DNA of 12,967 nucleotides from JABFXC01 sp045804265. GTDB taxonomy: Bacteria; Gemmatimonadota; Gemmatimonadetes; Gemmatimonadales; Gemmatimonadaceae. The DNA lies in the NCBI GenBank assembly GCA_045804265.1, contig JBJMNK010000066.1:1-12967 (forward strand), read 5' to 3'. The first letter of the stretch is position 1. Every line of letters begins with the position of its first letter. Below, one piece after another: positions 5,478 to 12,797 of this stretch. The translations under genes and the position numbers were made by a program. Below the pieces are notes generated by a model. The model was not told where the DNA came from. It was given only the letters and a program-made list of their open reading frames with translations, and searched no databases.

Positions 5478-7103
5478 GCAACGCGCTGGCGCCAGGCGAC
5501 ACCCCGGCCGCTCGCGCGCGATCATGAACAGCGTCGCGTCGCCCGCGCGCCACACCGCATGCGGCGGCGAGAAATCGACGGTCATGATCTCGGCGCGGCG
5601 AAGCAGCACGTTCACGTCCTGCTGCTCGGCGCCGTCGACCACGATCCAGATTCGCCGCGCCGAGTCGGGGGTCGCCGTCAGCAGCGCGCGCCCGCGCACG
5701 GTCGGTTGCAGGTAATAGGCGAGCGGCAGGTCGGCGGGCGCCGTCGCGATCACCCGGTCGCCCGCGCCACTCCGCGCCAGCAGCTGGGCGACGACCGCGC
5801 TGGCGTCGGGAAATGCGCCGGTGTCGTCGGCGCGGAGGACGACGCCGCTGCGCGTTAGGCCTGACGCTCCCCCGGCCCCGATCACCGCCATCGCCAGCAC
5901 CAGCGCCCCCCGCGCCGCGCCGGCGCGCTGCAGCGGCGGGAACAGCCTCGCCAGCCATCGCCACGCGTGCGTCAGCCCGCCACCCGCCGCGACCAGCGCC
6001 AGCGGCAGCAGGTAGAGCCAGACGCGCAGGTACGGGATCCGGCCGTTGACCAGCAGCAGCAGCGTCGCCGCCACCGCCGCCGCGCCAGCCAGTGAAACGC
6101 TTCGCCTCGCCCGCGAGCCGCGCAGCACCGTGGCGATCGTGATGCCGATTCCTGCCAGCAGCGCGAGCCACCACGGCCAGCCGCGCGTCCAGTCACCCCA
6201 TACGTCACGGTAGAAGTGCGGCAGCCCGGCGAAGAACGACGAACGCGATTGCGGGCGCACGAACCGGTTCCCCACCACCAGCGTGATCCCGCTCCTCGCG
6301 ACGACCGGGAGGTAGAGCACCGCGGTCGTGCTCAACATCGCCACCGTCGTCCACAGCAGCCGCTGCGCCATCGCCGGCGGCTCGATCACCGTGTCTCCCG
6401 CCCGCGCCTCGGCCCAAAGCCAGAGCGCGATCCCCGCCAGCGGATAGAGCATGATCGGGATCGTCCACATGCCTAACGCTCCCAGCCCCGCCAGCAGCGC
6501 CCAGCCGGCGACGTTCTCGCGCCGCGGCAGCCGCGCCGCCACCAGCACCGCCAGCAGCGTCAGGCAGCAGAGGATCGTGTACCCGCGCGCGTTGGTCGAG
6601 TAGAGCGTCAGGCTCGCCGACGTCGCCGCGAGCATCGCCGCCAGCAGCCCGGCCGACGGCGAGTAGAGCGCGCGCCCGGCCGCCCACGTCAGCGGAATCA
6701 CCAGCACACCGGCGATGAACGCGGGCAGCCGCAGCGACCATGGGGCGCTGCCGAACATCGCCGCCGAGAGGTGGACCAGCAGCGTGTGGAAGAGGTGGTT
6801 GTTCGGGAACCGGTAGTCGGACAACGATTTCGCCAGCGGCTGCGACGCATAGTCGATCCACGTCGCTGCCTCGTCGTAGCGCATCGGCTGGAAGAGCGGA
6901 CGCCAGCGAAGGGCGATCGCGAGCGCCGTCGCGAGCGCGACACCGATCCACTCCGCCACCGTCACTCGCTTGAGCGAGATCGCTCCACGCGCGATCAGCT
7001 CGCGCCAGTCGCGACGCAATCGCGGCCAGAGCGCGCGCAGGCGATGGCGCGTGCGCCGATACGTTTCGGCGAGCGCCAGCACCACGAGAAGGGCGAGGAT
7101 CAT
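5472..7103 (-). CDS. GT-C membrane glycosyltransferase (family 39/ArnT-like)
   Basis: This 543-residue protein has about ten hydrophobic segments separated by short basic loops and ends in a soluble domain of about 130 residues. After the second membrane segment it carries MRYDEAATW (D77, E78), matching the acidic motif of GT-C enzymes that use lipid-linked sugars. This is followed by FPNNHLFHTLLVHLSAAMFG and LRLPAFIAGVLVIPL, typical of the PMT/ArnT superfamily. Such enzymes move a sugar from polyprenyl phosphate to a protein or lipid on the outer face of the inner membrane. Donor and acceptor cannot be told. The ATG at 7101-7103 has no clear ribosome binding site, and the first 45 residues (one membrane segment then a very basic stretch) are less family-like, so a start further in is possible. 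It follows the chemoreceptor gene but is separated from it by a terminator. Confidence 0.85.
   Translation of the reverse strand: MILALLVVLALAETYRRTRHRLRALWPRLRRDWRELIARGAISLKRVTVAEWIGVALATALAIALRWRPLFQPMRYDEAATWIDYASQPLAKSLSDYRFPNNHLFHTLLVHLSAAMFGSAPWSLRLPAFIAGVLVIPLTWAAGRALYSPSAGLLAAMLAATSASLTLYSTNARGYTILCCLTLLAVLVAARLPRRENVAGWALLAGLGALGMWTIPIMLYPLAGIALWLWAEARAGDTVIEPPAMAQRLLWTTVAMLSTTAVLYLPVVARSGITLVVGNRFVRPQSRSSFFAGLPHFYRDVWGDWTRGWPWWLALLAGIGITIATVLRGSRARRSVSLAGAAAVAATLLLLVNGRIPYLRVWLYLLPLALVAAGGGLTHAWRWLARLFPPLQRAGAARGALVLAMAVIGAGGASGLTRSGVVLRADDTGAFPDASAVVAQLLARSGAGDRVIATAPADLPLAYYLQPTVRGRALLTATPDSARRIWIVVDGAEQQDVNVLLRRAEIMTVDFSPPHAVWRAGDATLFMIARERPGCRLAPARCR
5853..5860 (+). repeat. CGTTAGGC octamer, copy 8
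   Basis: In the glycosyltransferase gene, antisense; the gene reads it as GGC CTA ACG (Gly-Leu-Thr). Confidence 0.9.
6471..6478 (-). repeat. CGTTAGGC octamer, copy 9
   Basis: In the glycosyltransferase gene, sense; gives GCG TTA GGC (Ala-Leu-Gly) in a membrane segment. Confidence 0.9.
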
Positions 7104-7151
7104 GACGGGGGAAGACTATCGCCGCCGCAATCCGCCGTCACCCCCGCGCGC

Positions 7152-7184
7152 AAAACGAACGAGGCCCGATTCATCGGGCCTCGT
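7152..7184 (-). terminator. Intrinsic terminator of the chemoreceptor gene
   Basis: A 12-base perfect inverted repeat (7159-7170 and 7173-7184, ACGAGGCCCGAT and its complement) lies 31 bases past the chemoreceptor stop. On the minus strand the stem is followed by TCGTTTTG, a short U-run. It separates the chemoreceptor transcript from the glycosyltransferase gene that starts at 7103. Confidence 0.85.
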
Positions 7185-7214
7185 GATGTCGTGCGCGGTG
7201 ACGCTCGCCTGATC

Positions 7215-9017
7215 CTAGACCGTGACCGGACGCCCGCTCGCTGTCATCGGTCGGTACGACGGCGCTGGAACGCCGTCAGCTTTCACATTGAAGAAGCTCA
7301 CCTGCCGTTGCAGCGTGTCCGCCTGCGCCGACATCTCCTCGGCCATCGCCGCCAGCTGCTCCGCGGCCGCGGCGTTGCGCTGCGTGATCTCGTCCACCTG
7401 ACCCAGCGCGCGCGTGACCTGCTCGATCCCCGATGCCTGGTCCGATGACGCGGCCGCTACTGTCTGGACGATGTTCGCCGTCTTGCGGATCGACGGCACC
7501 AGCTGGAGGAGGAGGGCACCCGATGCTTCCGCCACTTCCTGGCTCGATCCGGTGAGTCGCGTGATCTCTTTCGCCGCCGCCTGGCTTCGCTCGGCGAGCT
7601 TCCGTACTTCCGTCGCGACGACGTTGAAGCCACGGCCATGCTCGCCTGCGCGCGCGGCTTCGATCGCCGCGTTGAGCGCGAGCAGGTTGGTCTGGTTCGC
7701 GATCTCCTCGATGATCGAGACCTTGTCGGAGATCGTCTTCATCACGGAGACCATCTGCTGGATTGCGGTCGCGCTCTCGTCCGCGTCCTTCACACCCTTG
7801 AGCGCCATCTGCTCCATCTCGCGGCTGCTCGTCGCGTTGCGCGCGATCGAGCTGTTGATTTCCTCGAGCGACGATGTCGTCTCCTCGACGCTCGCGGCTT
7901 CATCGTTCGCGCCTTCGGAGAGGCTCTGCGCCGACGCCGTCAGCTGCTGCGAGGCCGACGTGATCGCGGCGGCACCCGAACGCATATCGCCGATCACTCG
8001 CGAGAGCGTCCCGATCATCGAGACGAACGCATTGGCGAAGCTGTCGTCCGCCGACCGCGGCGTCACCTGGACCGTCAGGTTCCCCTCCGACATCTGGTCG
8101 GCGACCGCTCCCATGTCGCGCAGGTACTGCGTCATGTTCGCGAAGGCGTTGCCGAACGTGTCGCGATCGGAGCGCGGCGTCACCTGACTCGAGAGGTCGC
8201 CGCGGGCGATCGCGTCGGCGGCTGCCGACATCTCACCGAGGTAGGCAACCATCTCCTGCATCGAGCGCAGCAGCTTCCCGACCTCATCCTCCGACGTCGT
8301 CTGCACGCGCACCGTCATGTCGCCCTGCGCGAGGCGGTCGGCGACTGCAACCGCTTCAGCGAGCGGCTCGGTCACCGATCGCGTCGCGAACTTCGAGAGC
8401 TGCGACAGCGCGAGGATCACGATGATCGTGATCAGGCCGAGCACGAGCAGCGCTGCATTCTGCATCCGCGCCGCCGAGGCGAATGACTGCGCGATCGCGT
8501 CGCGGTTCGCCGCCGTCTGCTGGCCGATCATCGCCTGGACGTCCTTCAGCAGCTCGCCCTGCTTCTGCATGCGCGCGCGGCCTTCGTCGGTGATCGTCGT
8601 GGTGGTCGCCATGTCCGCGGCGACATGGCGCGCGGTCGCGTAGTACTCGCGGAACGTCGAGTCGAGGCGGGATACCGCCGCCGGATCGTTGGTCGGCCGC
8701 TTGCGTTGCGCGTTCAGATCGGTGAGGAAGACGTCGCGAAGGCTGTCCGTCGTCGAGAGCCGCTCCGGTTCGCTCGCGCCGATCAGCTCCTGCAGACTGT
8801 TGACGATCGTGACTACCATCTGTCCTTCCAGCTGGTTGCTCTGGAGCGACGGGTAGTAGCCCTCTTCGATCCGGGTCAGCCGGTCGCGGCTGAGCTGCCC
8901 CATCGCGAACACCACGACGCACACGAACAGCAGTGCGCCGGCGGCGACCCACGGGAAGACCTGGAGTTTTTGACGGAAGGAGAGGTGCTGAAAACTCTCT
9001 CGCCAGCGCTGCAGCAT
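7215..9017 (-). CDS. Methyl-accepting chemotaxis protein with three HAMP-like units
   Basis: This 600-residue transmembrane receptor has TM1 at about 21-39, a helical periplasmic region at 40-186 (no Cache or PAS motif seen; four-helix-bundle type likely), and TM2 at 187-205. Three HAMP-like units follow at about 206-258, 260-305 and 306-352; the last two share LxxQVTPRS and DxFxNAF. The signalling domain occupies 352-575, with the CheA/CheW-binding hairpin tip at 436-456 (IANQTNLLALNAAIEAARAG). ASVEETTSSLEE and EQLAAMAEEMSAQA are likely methylation helices. There is no C-terminal NWETF-type tether for CheR/CheB. It should signal to a CheA kinase encoded elsewhere. The start codon is backed by no strong Shine-Dalgarno. 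It lies 141 bases after a small periplasmic binding protein gene on the same strand, which may supply the ligand. Confidence 0.95.
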   Translation of the reverse strand: MLQRWRESFQHLSFRQKLQVFPWVAAGALLFVCVVVFAMGQLSRDRLTRIEEGYYPSLQSNQLEGQMVVTIVNSLQELIGASEPERLSTTDSLRDVFLTDLNAQRKRPTNDPAAVSRLDSTFREYYATARHVAADMATTTTITDEGRARMQKQGELLKDVQAMIGQQTAANRDAIAQSFASAARMQNAALLVLGLITIIVILALSQLSKFATRSVTEPLAEAVAVADRLAQGDMTVRVQTTSEDEVGKLLRSMQEMVAYLGEMSAAADAIARGDLSSQVTPRSDRDTFGNAFANMTQYLRDMGAVADQMSEGNLTVQVTPRSADDSFANAFVSMIGTLSRVIGDMRSGAAAITSASQQLTASAQSLSEGANDEAASVEETTSSLEEINSSIARNATSSREMEQMALKGVKDADESATAIQQMVSVMKTISDKVSIIEEIANQTNLLALNAAIEAARAGEHGRGFNVVATEVRKLAERSQAAAKEITRLTGSSQEVAEASGALLLQLVPSIRKTANIVQTVAAASSDQASGIEQVTRALGQVDEITQRNAAAAEQLAAMAEEMSAQADTLQRQVSFFNVKADGVPAPSYRPMTASGRPVTV

Positions 9018-9065
9018 TCGGAGTCGGTGCGGTGCACGCGCGGGCTCGCGCGCTCACTCGGTCAG

Positions 9066-9089
9066 GGGCGGCCACCCTGCGTGGCGCCC
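9066..9089 (-). other. Hairpin in the binding protein-chemoreceptor gap
   Basis: On the minus strand GGGCGCCAC pairs with GTGGCCGCCC (one bulged C) across a five-base loop, giving a nine-pair GC stem. No U-run follows, so it is not a normal terminator. It may set different expression levels for the binding protein and the chemoreceptor; this is inference. Confidence 0.45.
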
Positions 9090-9158
9090 GCAGTCAGTGG
9101 ACGATTCGCCCCGGCGATGGTATCGCTCGCGCCGGGCGCAGCGAGTCTCGCGTCGTCG

Positions 9159-9599
9159 CTAGGGTGCGACCGCGATCGGCTTCACCCCTCGACCGATGTC
9201 GACGCCCTTCGAGACGTACCCGATCGCCCCCGGGTTCGACCGGACGTAGGCAACGACGTCGTTCTCGTTCTGCTTCTCCGGCGGCGGCACGTCACGCCCG
9301 GAGAAGATCTGCTGCTGCCAGTACGACTTCACCTGGCCGACCGACTTGTTCAACACGTCGCGCGCGAAATCGACGCGCGCCTTCGCCGTCGCCGGGAGCT
9401 CCACCGGTGCGACCGCCTGCCCCGACGACCACGTCACCGTCTTCTTCAGGAACAGCTTCGCGACGTCGTCTCGTGGCAGCGAGGCGACGGGGTTCGAAGC
9501 ATTGACGATGATGGTGAAATCCTTCGACTGGGCGGCCAGCGGCGACGACAACACGCCGATCATTGCGACCAGCGAGAAAAAAACTGAAGTGCGCGTCAT
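9159..9599 (-). CDS. Small PstS-like periplasmic substrate-binding protein
   Basis: This 146-residue protein has a signal peptide (basic MTRT, hydrophobic core, LAAQ cleavage region near residue 23). The mature part fits the short PBP-like family often annotated as phosphate ABC transporter substrate-binding protein: IIVNASNPVASL at the start, then VAKLFLKKTVTW, DFARDVL, VKSYWQQQIFSGR, DVVAYVRSNPGAIGYVSKG and KPIAV. Full PstS proteins are about 300 residues; this version is about half that length and lacks a second lobe. No permease or ATPase lies nearby, so it is unlikely to feed a transporter here. The chemoreceptor directly downstream makes a sensory role plausible. Phosphate specificity is not proven by the sequence. 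The start at 9599 is chosen because the signal peptide begins there; an extension to 9674 adds unrelated residues. Confidence 0.85.
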   Translation of the reverse strand: MTRTSVFFSLVAMIGVLSSPLAAQSKDFTIIVNASNPVASLPRDDVAKLFLKKTVTWSSGQAVAPVELPATAKARVDFARDVLNKSVGQVKSYWQQQIFSGRDVPPPEKQNENDVVAYVRSNPGAIGYVSKGVDIGRGVKPIAVAP

Positions 9600-9658
9600 C
9601 AGACTCGGATATTCGGTCGGGCGCGGCTGCGTCGCCACGTGTCCCAAAGACGGACGGG

Positions 9659-9667
9659 ACCATATCA
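9659..9667 (-). promoter_or_regulatory. Possible extended -10 promoter of the binding protein gene
   Basis: On the minus strand this reads TGATATGGT, fitting TGnTATnnT of an extended -10 element, 59 bases before the ATG at 9599. No good -35 is seen, which extended -10 promoters tolerate. The 193-base gap to the upstream hydrolase gene is the natural place for a promoter. Confidence 0.3.
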
Positions 9668-9776
9668 CCGTCACACACTGCGACCGTTAGTCAGCGCCGA
9701 ACGTTAGAGCATTCTCATCGACCGCGCGCAGTCGCGGTGAACCTGCGCTGCGCACCGCGCTCGCCGAACACTGACC

Positions 9777-9794
9777 GAAAAGCGAAGGCGCTCT
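9777..9794 (-). terminator. Weak terminator-like hairpin after the SGNH hydrolase gene
   Basis: On the minus strand, directly at the TAG stop, AGCG-CCTT-CGCT is followed by five T residues in all. The stem is only four GC-rich pairs, extendable by an A-T and a G-U pair. Position and T-run fit a terminator for the ispH cluster, but the stem is short. Confidence 0.35.
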
Positions 9795-10539
9795 ACTCGA
9801 TCTCGAGCGCGTCGAGCCAGACGCGCCTGATCTCGCTCGCGCCGATCGCGCCGGGCTCGATCAGTGAGCGCTTCCAGTACCACCGATGCTCGGCACCGAC
9901 GCTCGCGCCGTGCCCGAGAAAATGCGCGTATACGTCAGCCACGGCCGCGCCTGGACGTGCCGCCGCCGCGTCGCGGATGTACGCATTGAGCGCATCGAGA
10001 TGCCGCAGCGGCAGCTTGCCGACATCCTCGAGGATTCCCGGGATCGTGCCCGTCCGGTCGGACGGATCATAGACCGTCGTCAGCACGAAGCGCGCGCCGG
10101 GGAGCTTGTCGGTGATCGCATCGAGCATCGCGTCGTAGGCGCCGGCGATGTCGCGGACGATGCGCTCCATCAATGTCGGACGCGGCTTCGACGAGTAGGC
10201 GCTGAGCAGGTCGTTGCCGCCCACGGTGATCGTCACGATCGTCTCGTCGCTGCTCTCGTCGATGCTGTCGACCTGATCGCCGAAGACGTCGCCGATCGTC
10301 GCTCCGTCTGTGGCCAGCTGCTGCACCGTCAGGCGCGGCCAGCGCGAGGCGAGGTCGCGGCCGGTGAATTCGGGCCAGCGTCCGTCGTCGTTGCGCGCCA
10401 GCAGCGAGGCGGCGCCTAACGGCGCGATCTTGCCCGCGTCCACCCGCCGCTCCAGCGCCACCGCGACGTCGATCTCCCCGGCGTCGAGTGCGGGATAGAG
10501 GTCGATCGACATCGAGTCCCCGAGCGCGACGTAGCGCAT
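9793..10539 (-). CDS. SGNH/GDSL-family hydrolase with altered block V
   Basis: This 248-residue protein starts YVALGDSMSIDLYPA, with nucleophile Ser9 in the GDS block I. Block II is LATDGATIGDV (Gly79) and block III is TVGGNDL (Asn109), so the oxyanion hole is intact. The usual C-terminal DxxHPN block V is not seen; at the expected place, before the last helix, the sequence is SLIEPGAIGASEIRRVW, with Glu228 where the catalytic His normally stands. Another His (H218) lies ten residues earlier. Members of the superfamily are esterases, lipases or carbohydrate deacetylases; no signal peptide is present, so it is probably cytoplasmic. The ATG is 11 bases after the stop of the mutarotase-like gene, in the same operon. 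Substrate unknown. Confidence 0.85.
   Translation of the reverse strand: MRYVALGDSMSIDLYPALDAGEIDVAVALERRVDAGKIAPLGAASLLARNDDGRWPEFTGRDLASRWPRLTVQQLATDGATIGDVFGDQVDSIDESSDETIVTITVGGNDLLSAYSSKPRPTLMERIVRDIAGAYDAMLDAITDKLPGARFVLTTVYDPSDRTGTIPGILEDVGKLPLRHLDALNAYIRDAAAARPGAAVADVYAHFLGHGASVGAEHRWYWKRSLIEPGAIGASEIRRVWLDALEIE
10414..10421 (-). repeat. CGTTAGGC octamer, copy 10
   Basis: In the SGNH hydrolase gene, sense; gives CCG TTA GGC (Pro-Leu-Gly, Leu41). Confidence 0.9.
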
Positions 10540-10550
10540 CGCGCCCGCGC

Positions 10551-11588
10551 TCACTGCCCGCTCACCACCCGCTCGGGAGTGATCACCGGCTCGTCCACCG
10601 TCGCCCGCCAGCGCAATGACCAGCGGCGCGACTGCCCCGGCTCGAGCCACGCGGCGCTCCCGTCCACACCGGCCGCGCTGGCCAGCGCCCCGGGAATCCC
10701 GATCGCCGGTTGCAGCGACAGCAGCCGCGCGCCATTTCCGCCCAGCCTCCGCCTGACGCTCAGCCCGACGCGCGAGATTTCCGCCGCGTCGAAGCGAAGC
10801 TCGAGCCGCTGTGCTCCTTCGATCACCGTCGCGAAGCCGGTCGGGACATCGAACGACAGGTGACAGGCGAAGCGGCCGCCGATCGAGTCCGGCACGCTCA
10901 TGTCCACCAGCTTCTTCGCCGTCCGGAAGCGCGGCCACCGGTGTTCGGCGCCGACGCCGAGCAGGTCGATCCCTTCCTGCGAGATCACCCGCGAGCGGGC
11001 GTTGTCGGGGAGCAGCAGCCGCGTGTGCTCGCCTAACGGCATGGCGACGTTGGCGGCCCAGAGGAACGGCAGCGGCGCCGATCCGGTGTTCGTCACCTCG
11101 TAGCGCATGGCGATCTCGCCCGGCGACGCGCTCGTCACGCGCGTGAACCGGTAGGGCAGTCGGTCTCCGGTCCAGGAGAGCGTTGCCTCCACCGAGCCGT
11201 CGAGCGTCGCGATCTTCGGCCGGGGGACGAGGCGGTGCAGCTCGCCTAACGCTGGCTGCTCGAAGGCGACGCCGGTGTGCTTCGACAGCACGCGGCACGG
11301 CAGCACCGTCGGAAAGGCCTCCTGGTAGCCACCGGCCAGCGCGACGTCGATCTCGCGCCGCTCCGGTCCCTCCGTCGGCGGCTCGCTCGCGCTCAGCCAC
11401 TGCCGCCCGCCCAGCTCGAGCGCGGTGATGCGGCCGCCCCATGCCGGCACCATCACCACCCGCGCCCCCGCCGCCTGCAGCTCGATCTCACCCGGCCTGT
11501 CGAGCGCCTCGCTCACGCGCTCGCGCCGCGCTCCCCCTGTCAGCCGGGAGAGCAGCGTTCCCACCGCCTGTGTTCTGCGCTCAGCCAA
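10551..11588 (-). CDS. Galactose mutarotase-like (aldose 1-epimerase superfamily) protein, function unknown
   Basis: Up to 345 residues of beta-rich sequence. Features reminiscent of the galactose mutarotase-like fold are PAWGGRITALELGGRQWL near the N terminus, GGYQEAFPTVLPCRV, YEVTNTGSAPLPFLWAANVAMPLGEH in the middle, and EPGQSRRWSLRWRATV at the end (compare the family pattern of a G-pG-pGG start, VTNTG-PmPf, and L-PGes). The catalytic Glu/His of true aldose epimerases cannot be placed with confidence, so the reaction is unassigned; sugar binding is the most reasonable guess. The reading frame begins at a TTG (11586-11588) overlapping the ispH stop by eight bases, with no Shine-Dalgarno. GTG at 11562-11564 is an alternative, as the first 25-30 residues look unconserved. 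It sits between ispH and the SGNH hydrolase with very tight spacing, consistent with one transcript. Confidence 0.7.
   Translation of the reverse strand: MAERRTQAVGTLLSRLTGGARRERVSEALDRPGEIELQAAGARVVMVPAWGGRITALELGGRQWLSASEPPTEGPERREIDVALAGGYQEAFPTVLPCRVLSKHTGVAFEQPALGELHRLVPRPKIATLDGSVEATLSWTGDRLPYRFTRVTSASPGEIAMRYEVTNTGSAPLPFLWAANVAMPLGEHTRLLLPDNARSRVISQEGIDLLGVGAEHRWPRFRTAKKLVDMSVPDSIGGRFACHLSFDVPTGFATVIEGAQRLELRFDAAEISRVGLSVRRRLGGNGARLLSLQPAIGIPGALASAAGVDGSAAWLEPGQSRRWSLRWRATVDEPVITPERVVSGQ
11031..11038 (-). repeat. CGTTAGGC octamer, copy 11
   Basis: In the mutarotase-like gene, sense; gives CCG TTA GGC (Pro-Leu-Gly) in AMPLGEH. Confidence 0.9.
11244..11251 (-). repeat. CGTTAGGC octamer, copy 12
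   Basis: In the mutarotase-like gene, sense; gives GCG TTA GGC (Ala-Leu-Gly) in QPALGEL. Confidence 0.9.
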
Positions 11589-12789
11589 CGTCGGGCACGA
11601 TGCCGCGAGTCGCGAAGATGCGCGCGACCGCTTCGCCGATCTTGTTGTTCGGGGTGCTCGCCCCGGCCGTCAGCCCGACCCGCACTGGTCCCACCGCCGG
11701 CAGCCAGCCGCTCACGCTGTCCTCGCTGTGGTGCAATCCCGTTGGGCGGAAGCGGATCGAGCCGTTGTCGGGATCGATCGCCGTCGCATCCTCGACGTGA
11801 TAGGTCGTCACGTGCTCGGCGCAGATCGCCGCCAGCGAGATCGTGTTGCTCGAGTTGTAGCCACCGACGACGATCATCACGTCCAGCGGCTCCTCGAGCA
11901 GCTCGCGCACCGCGTCCTGCCGGTCCTGCGTCGCGCTGCAGATCGTGTCGAAGGTGCGGAAGTGCTCCGCCCGGTGCCCGGCATCATAACGGCGCTCCAT
12001 CGCCGCGCCCACTTCCTCACCGATCGCCAGCGACTCCCGCGCCAGCATCGTCGTCTGGTTCGCCACTCCCACCCGTTGCAGGTGCAGGTCGGGATCGAAC
12101 CCCGGTGAGATCGCGTGCGCGAATCGCTCGAGGACCATTGCGCGCGTGACTCCTTTCTGCTCGATGAAGTCGCAGATCACCCGCACGTCATCCATGTTGC
12201 GCACGACGATGTAATGCCCGTTCGGGTACTTCATCACCTGCGATGCCGTCGCGCGCGTTTCCTCGTGGTAGTACTTGCCGTGGATCAGTGCCGTGTAGCC
12301 GTCCTTCGCGTAGGTGTCCACGCGCTTCCAGACGTTTAGCACCGACCCGCAGGTCGTGTCGACCATGATGCATCCGTTCGCACGCAGCGTCTCGAAGTCG
12401 GCGATCGTGACGCCGAACGCCGGCATGATCACGACGTCCTCGGGCTGCACGCGCGAGTAGTCGAACGAGCCGTCCTTCGCCGCGGCGAGGATCTCGATTC
12501 CCATCTCGCGCAGCTTCGCGTTGACGTGCGGGTTGTGGATGATCTCGCCGAGCAGCACGACGCGCCGATCGGGGAACTTCCGCCGTGTCTGGTAGGCGTA
12601 GTCGACCGCGCGCTCGACGCCGTAGCAGAACCCGAACTCGTGGGCGAGGCGCACGGTGACGCCGCCGGCCGAGAGCGTGTAGTCGCGCTCGCGCAGCAGG
12701 TCGACCAGCCGGCCGCTGTAGTCGGTCGAGAGCATCGTCTCGACCTCCGCCTTGAGCCCGAACCCGCGACGGAAGTAGGTGGAATCCAT
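11581..12789 (-). CDS. ispH: 4-hydroxy-3-methylbut-2-enyl diphosphate reductase, long form
   Basis: This 402-residue protein is the last enzyme of the MEP isoprenoid pathway, reducing HMBPP to IPP and DMAPP with a 4Fe-4S cluster. Cluster cysteines are C55 (EFGFCYGVERAV), C147 (DTTCGSV) and C284 (DTICSAT). Substrate-site motifs HNPHVN, HGKYYHEE (with H170, H175, E176), NQTTML, GGYNSSNT and TAGASTP are present. At about 400 residues it matches the long plant/cyanobacterial type rather than the roughly 315-residue E. coli type. The N-terminal YFRRGFGLKAEV is conserved in that long type and supports the ATG at 12787-12789, even though a better Shine-Dalgarno (GGAGG) precedes Met19 at 12735. It begins eight bases after the upstream partial gene, and its stop overlaps the next frame. 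Confidence 0.96.
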   Translation of the reverse strand: MDSTYFRRGFGLKAEVETMLSTDYSGRLVDLLRERDYTLSAGGVTVRLAHEFGFCYGVERAVDYAYQTRRKFPDRRVVLLGEIIHNPHVNAKLREMGIEILAAAKDGSFDYSRVQPEDVVIMPAFGVTIADFETLRANGCIMVDTTCGSVLNVWKRVDTYAKDGYTALIHGKYYHEETRATASQVMKYPNGHYIVVRNMDDVRVICDFIEQKGVTRAMVLERFAHAISPGFDPDLHLQRVGVANQTTMLARESLAIGEEVGAAMERRYDAGHRAEHFRTFDTICSATQDRQDAVRELLEEPLDVMIVVGGYNSSNTISLAAICAEHVTTYHVEDATAIDPDNGSIRFRPTGLHHSEDSVSGWLPAVGPVRVGLTAGASTPNNKIGEAVARIFATRGIVPDVG

Positions 12790-12797
12790 ACCGGAAT

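Noticed and set aside
9684..9710. CGTTAGTC and CGTTAGAG near the binding protein promoter as further octamer copies
   Set aside because: Each matches only the first six bases, so they were not counted; they may be decayed copies.
535..11251. Octamer as a Chi or KOPS-type polarised genome motif
   Set aside because: Orientation is five to seven on the two strands in this window, without the bias such motifs show; a larger region is needed to exclude it fully.
12681..12735. Alternative ispH start at Met19 with a better Shine-Dalgarno (GGAGG eight bases upstream)
   Set aside because: The preceding residues YFRRGFGLKAEV match the conserved N terminus of long-type IspH proteins, so the upstream ATG is kept.
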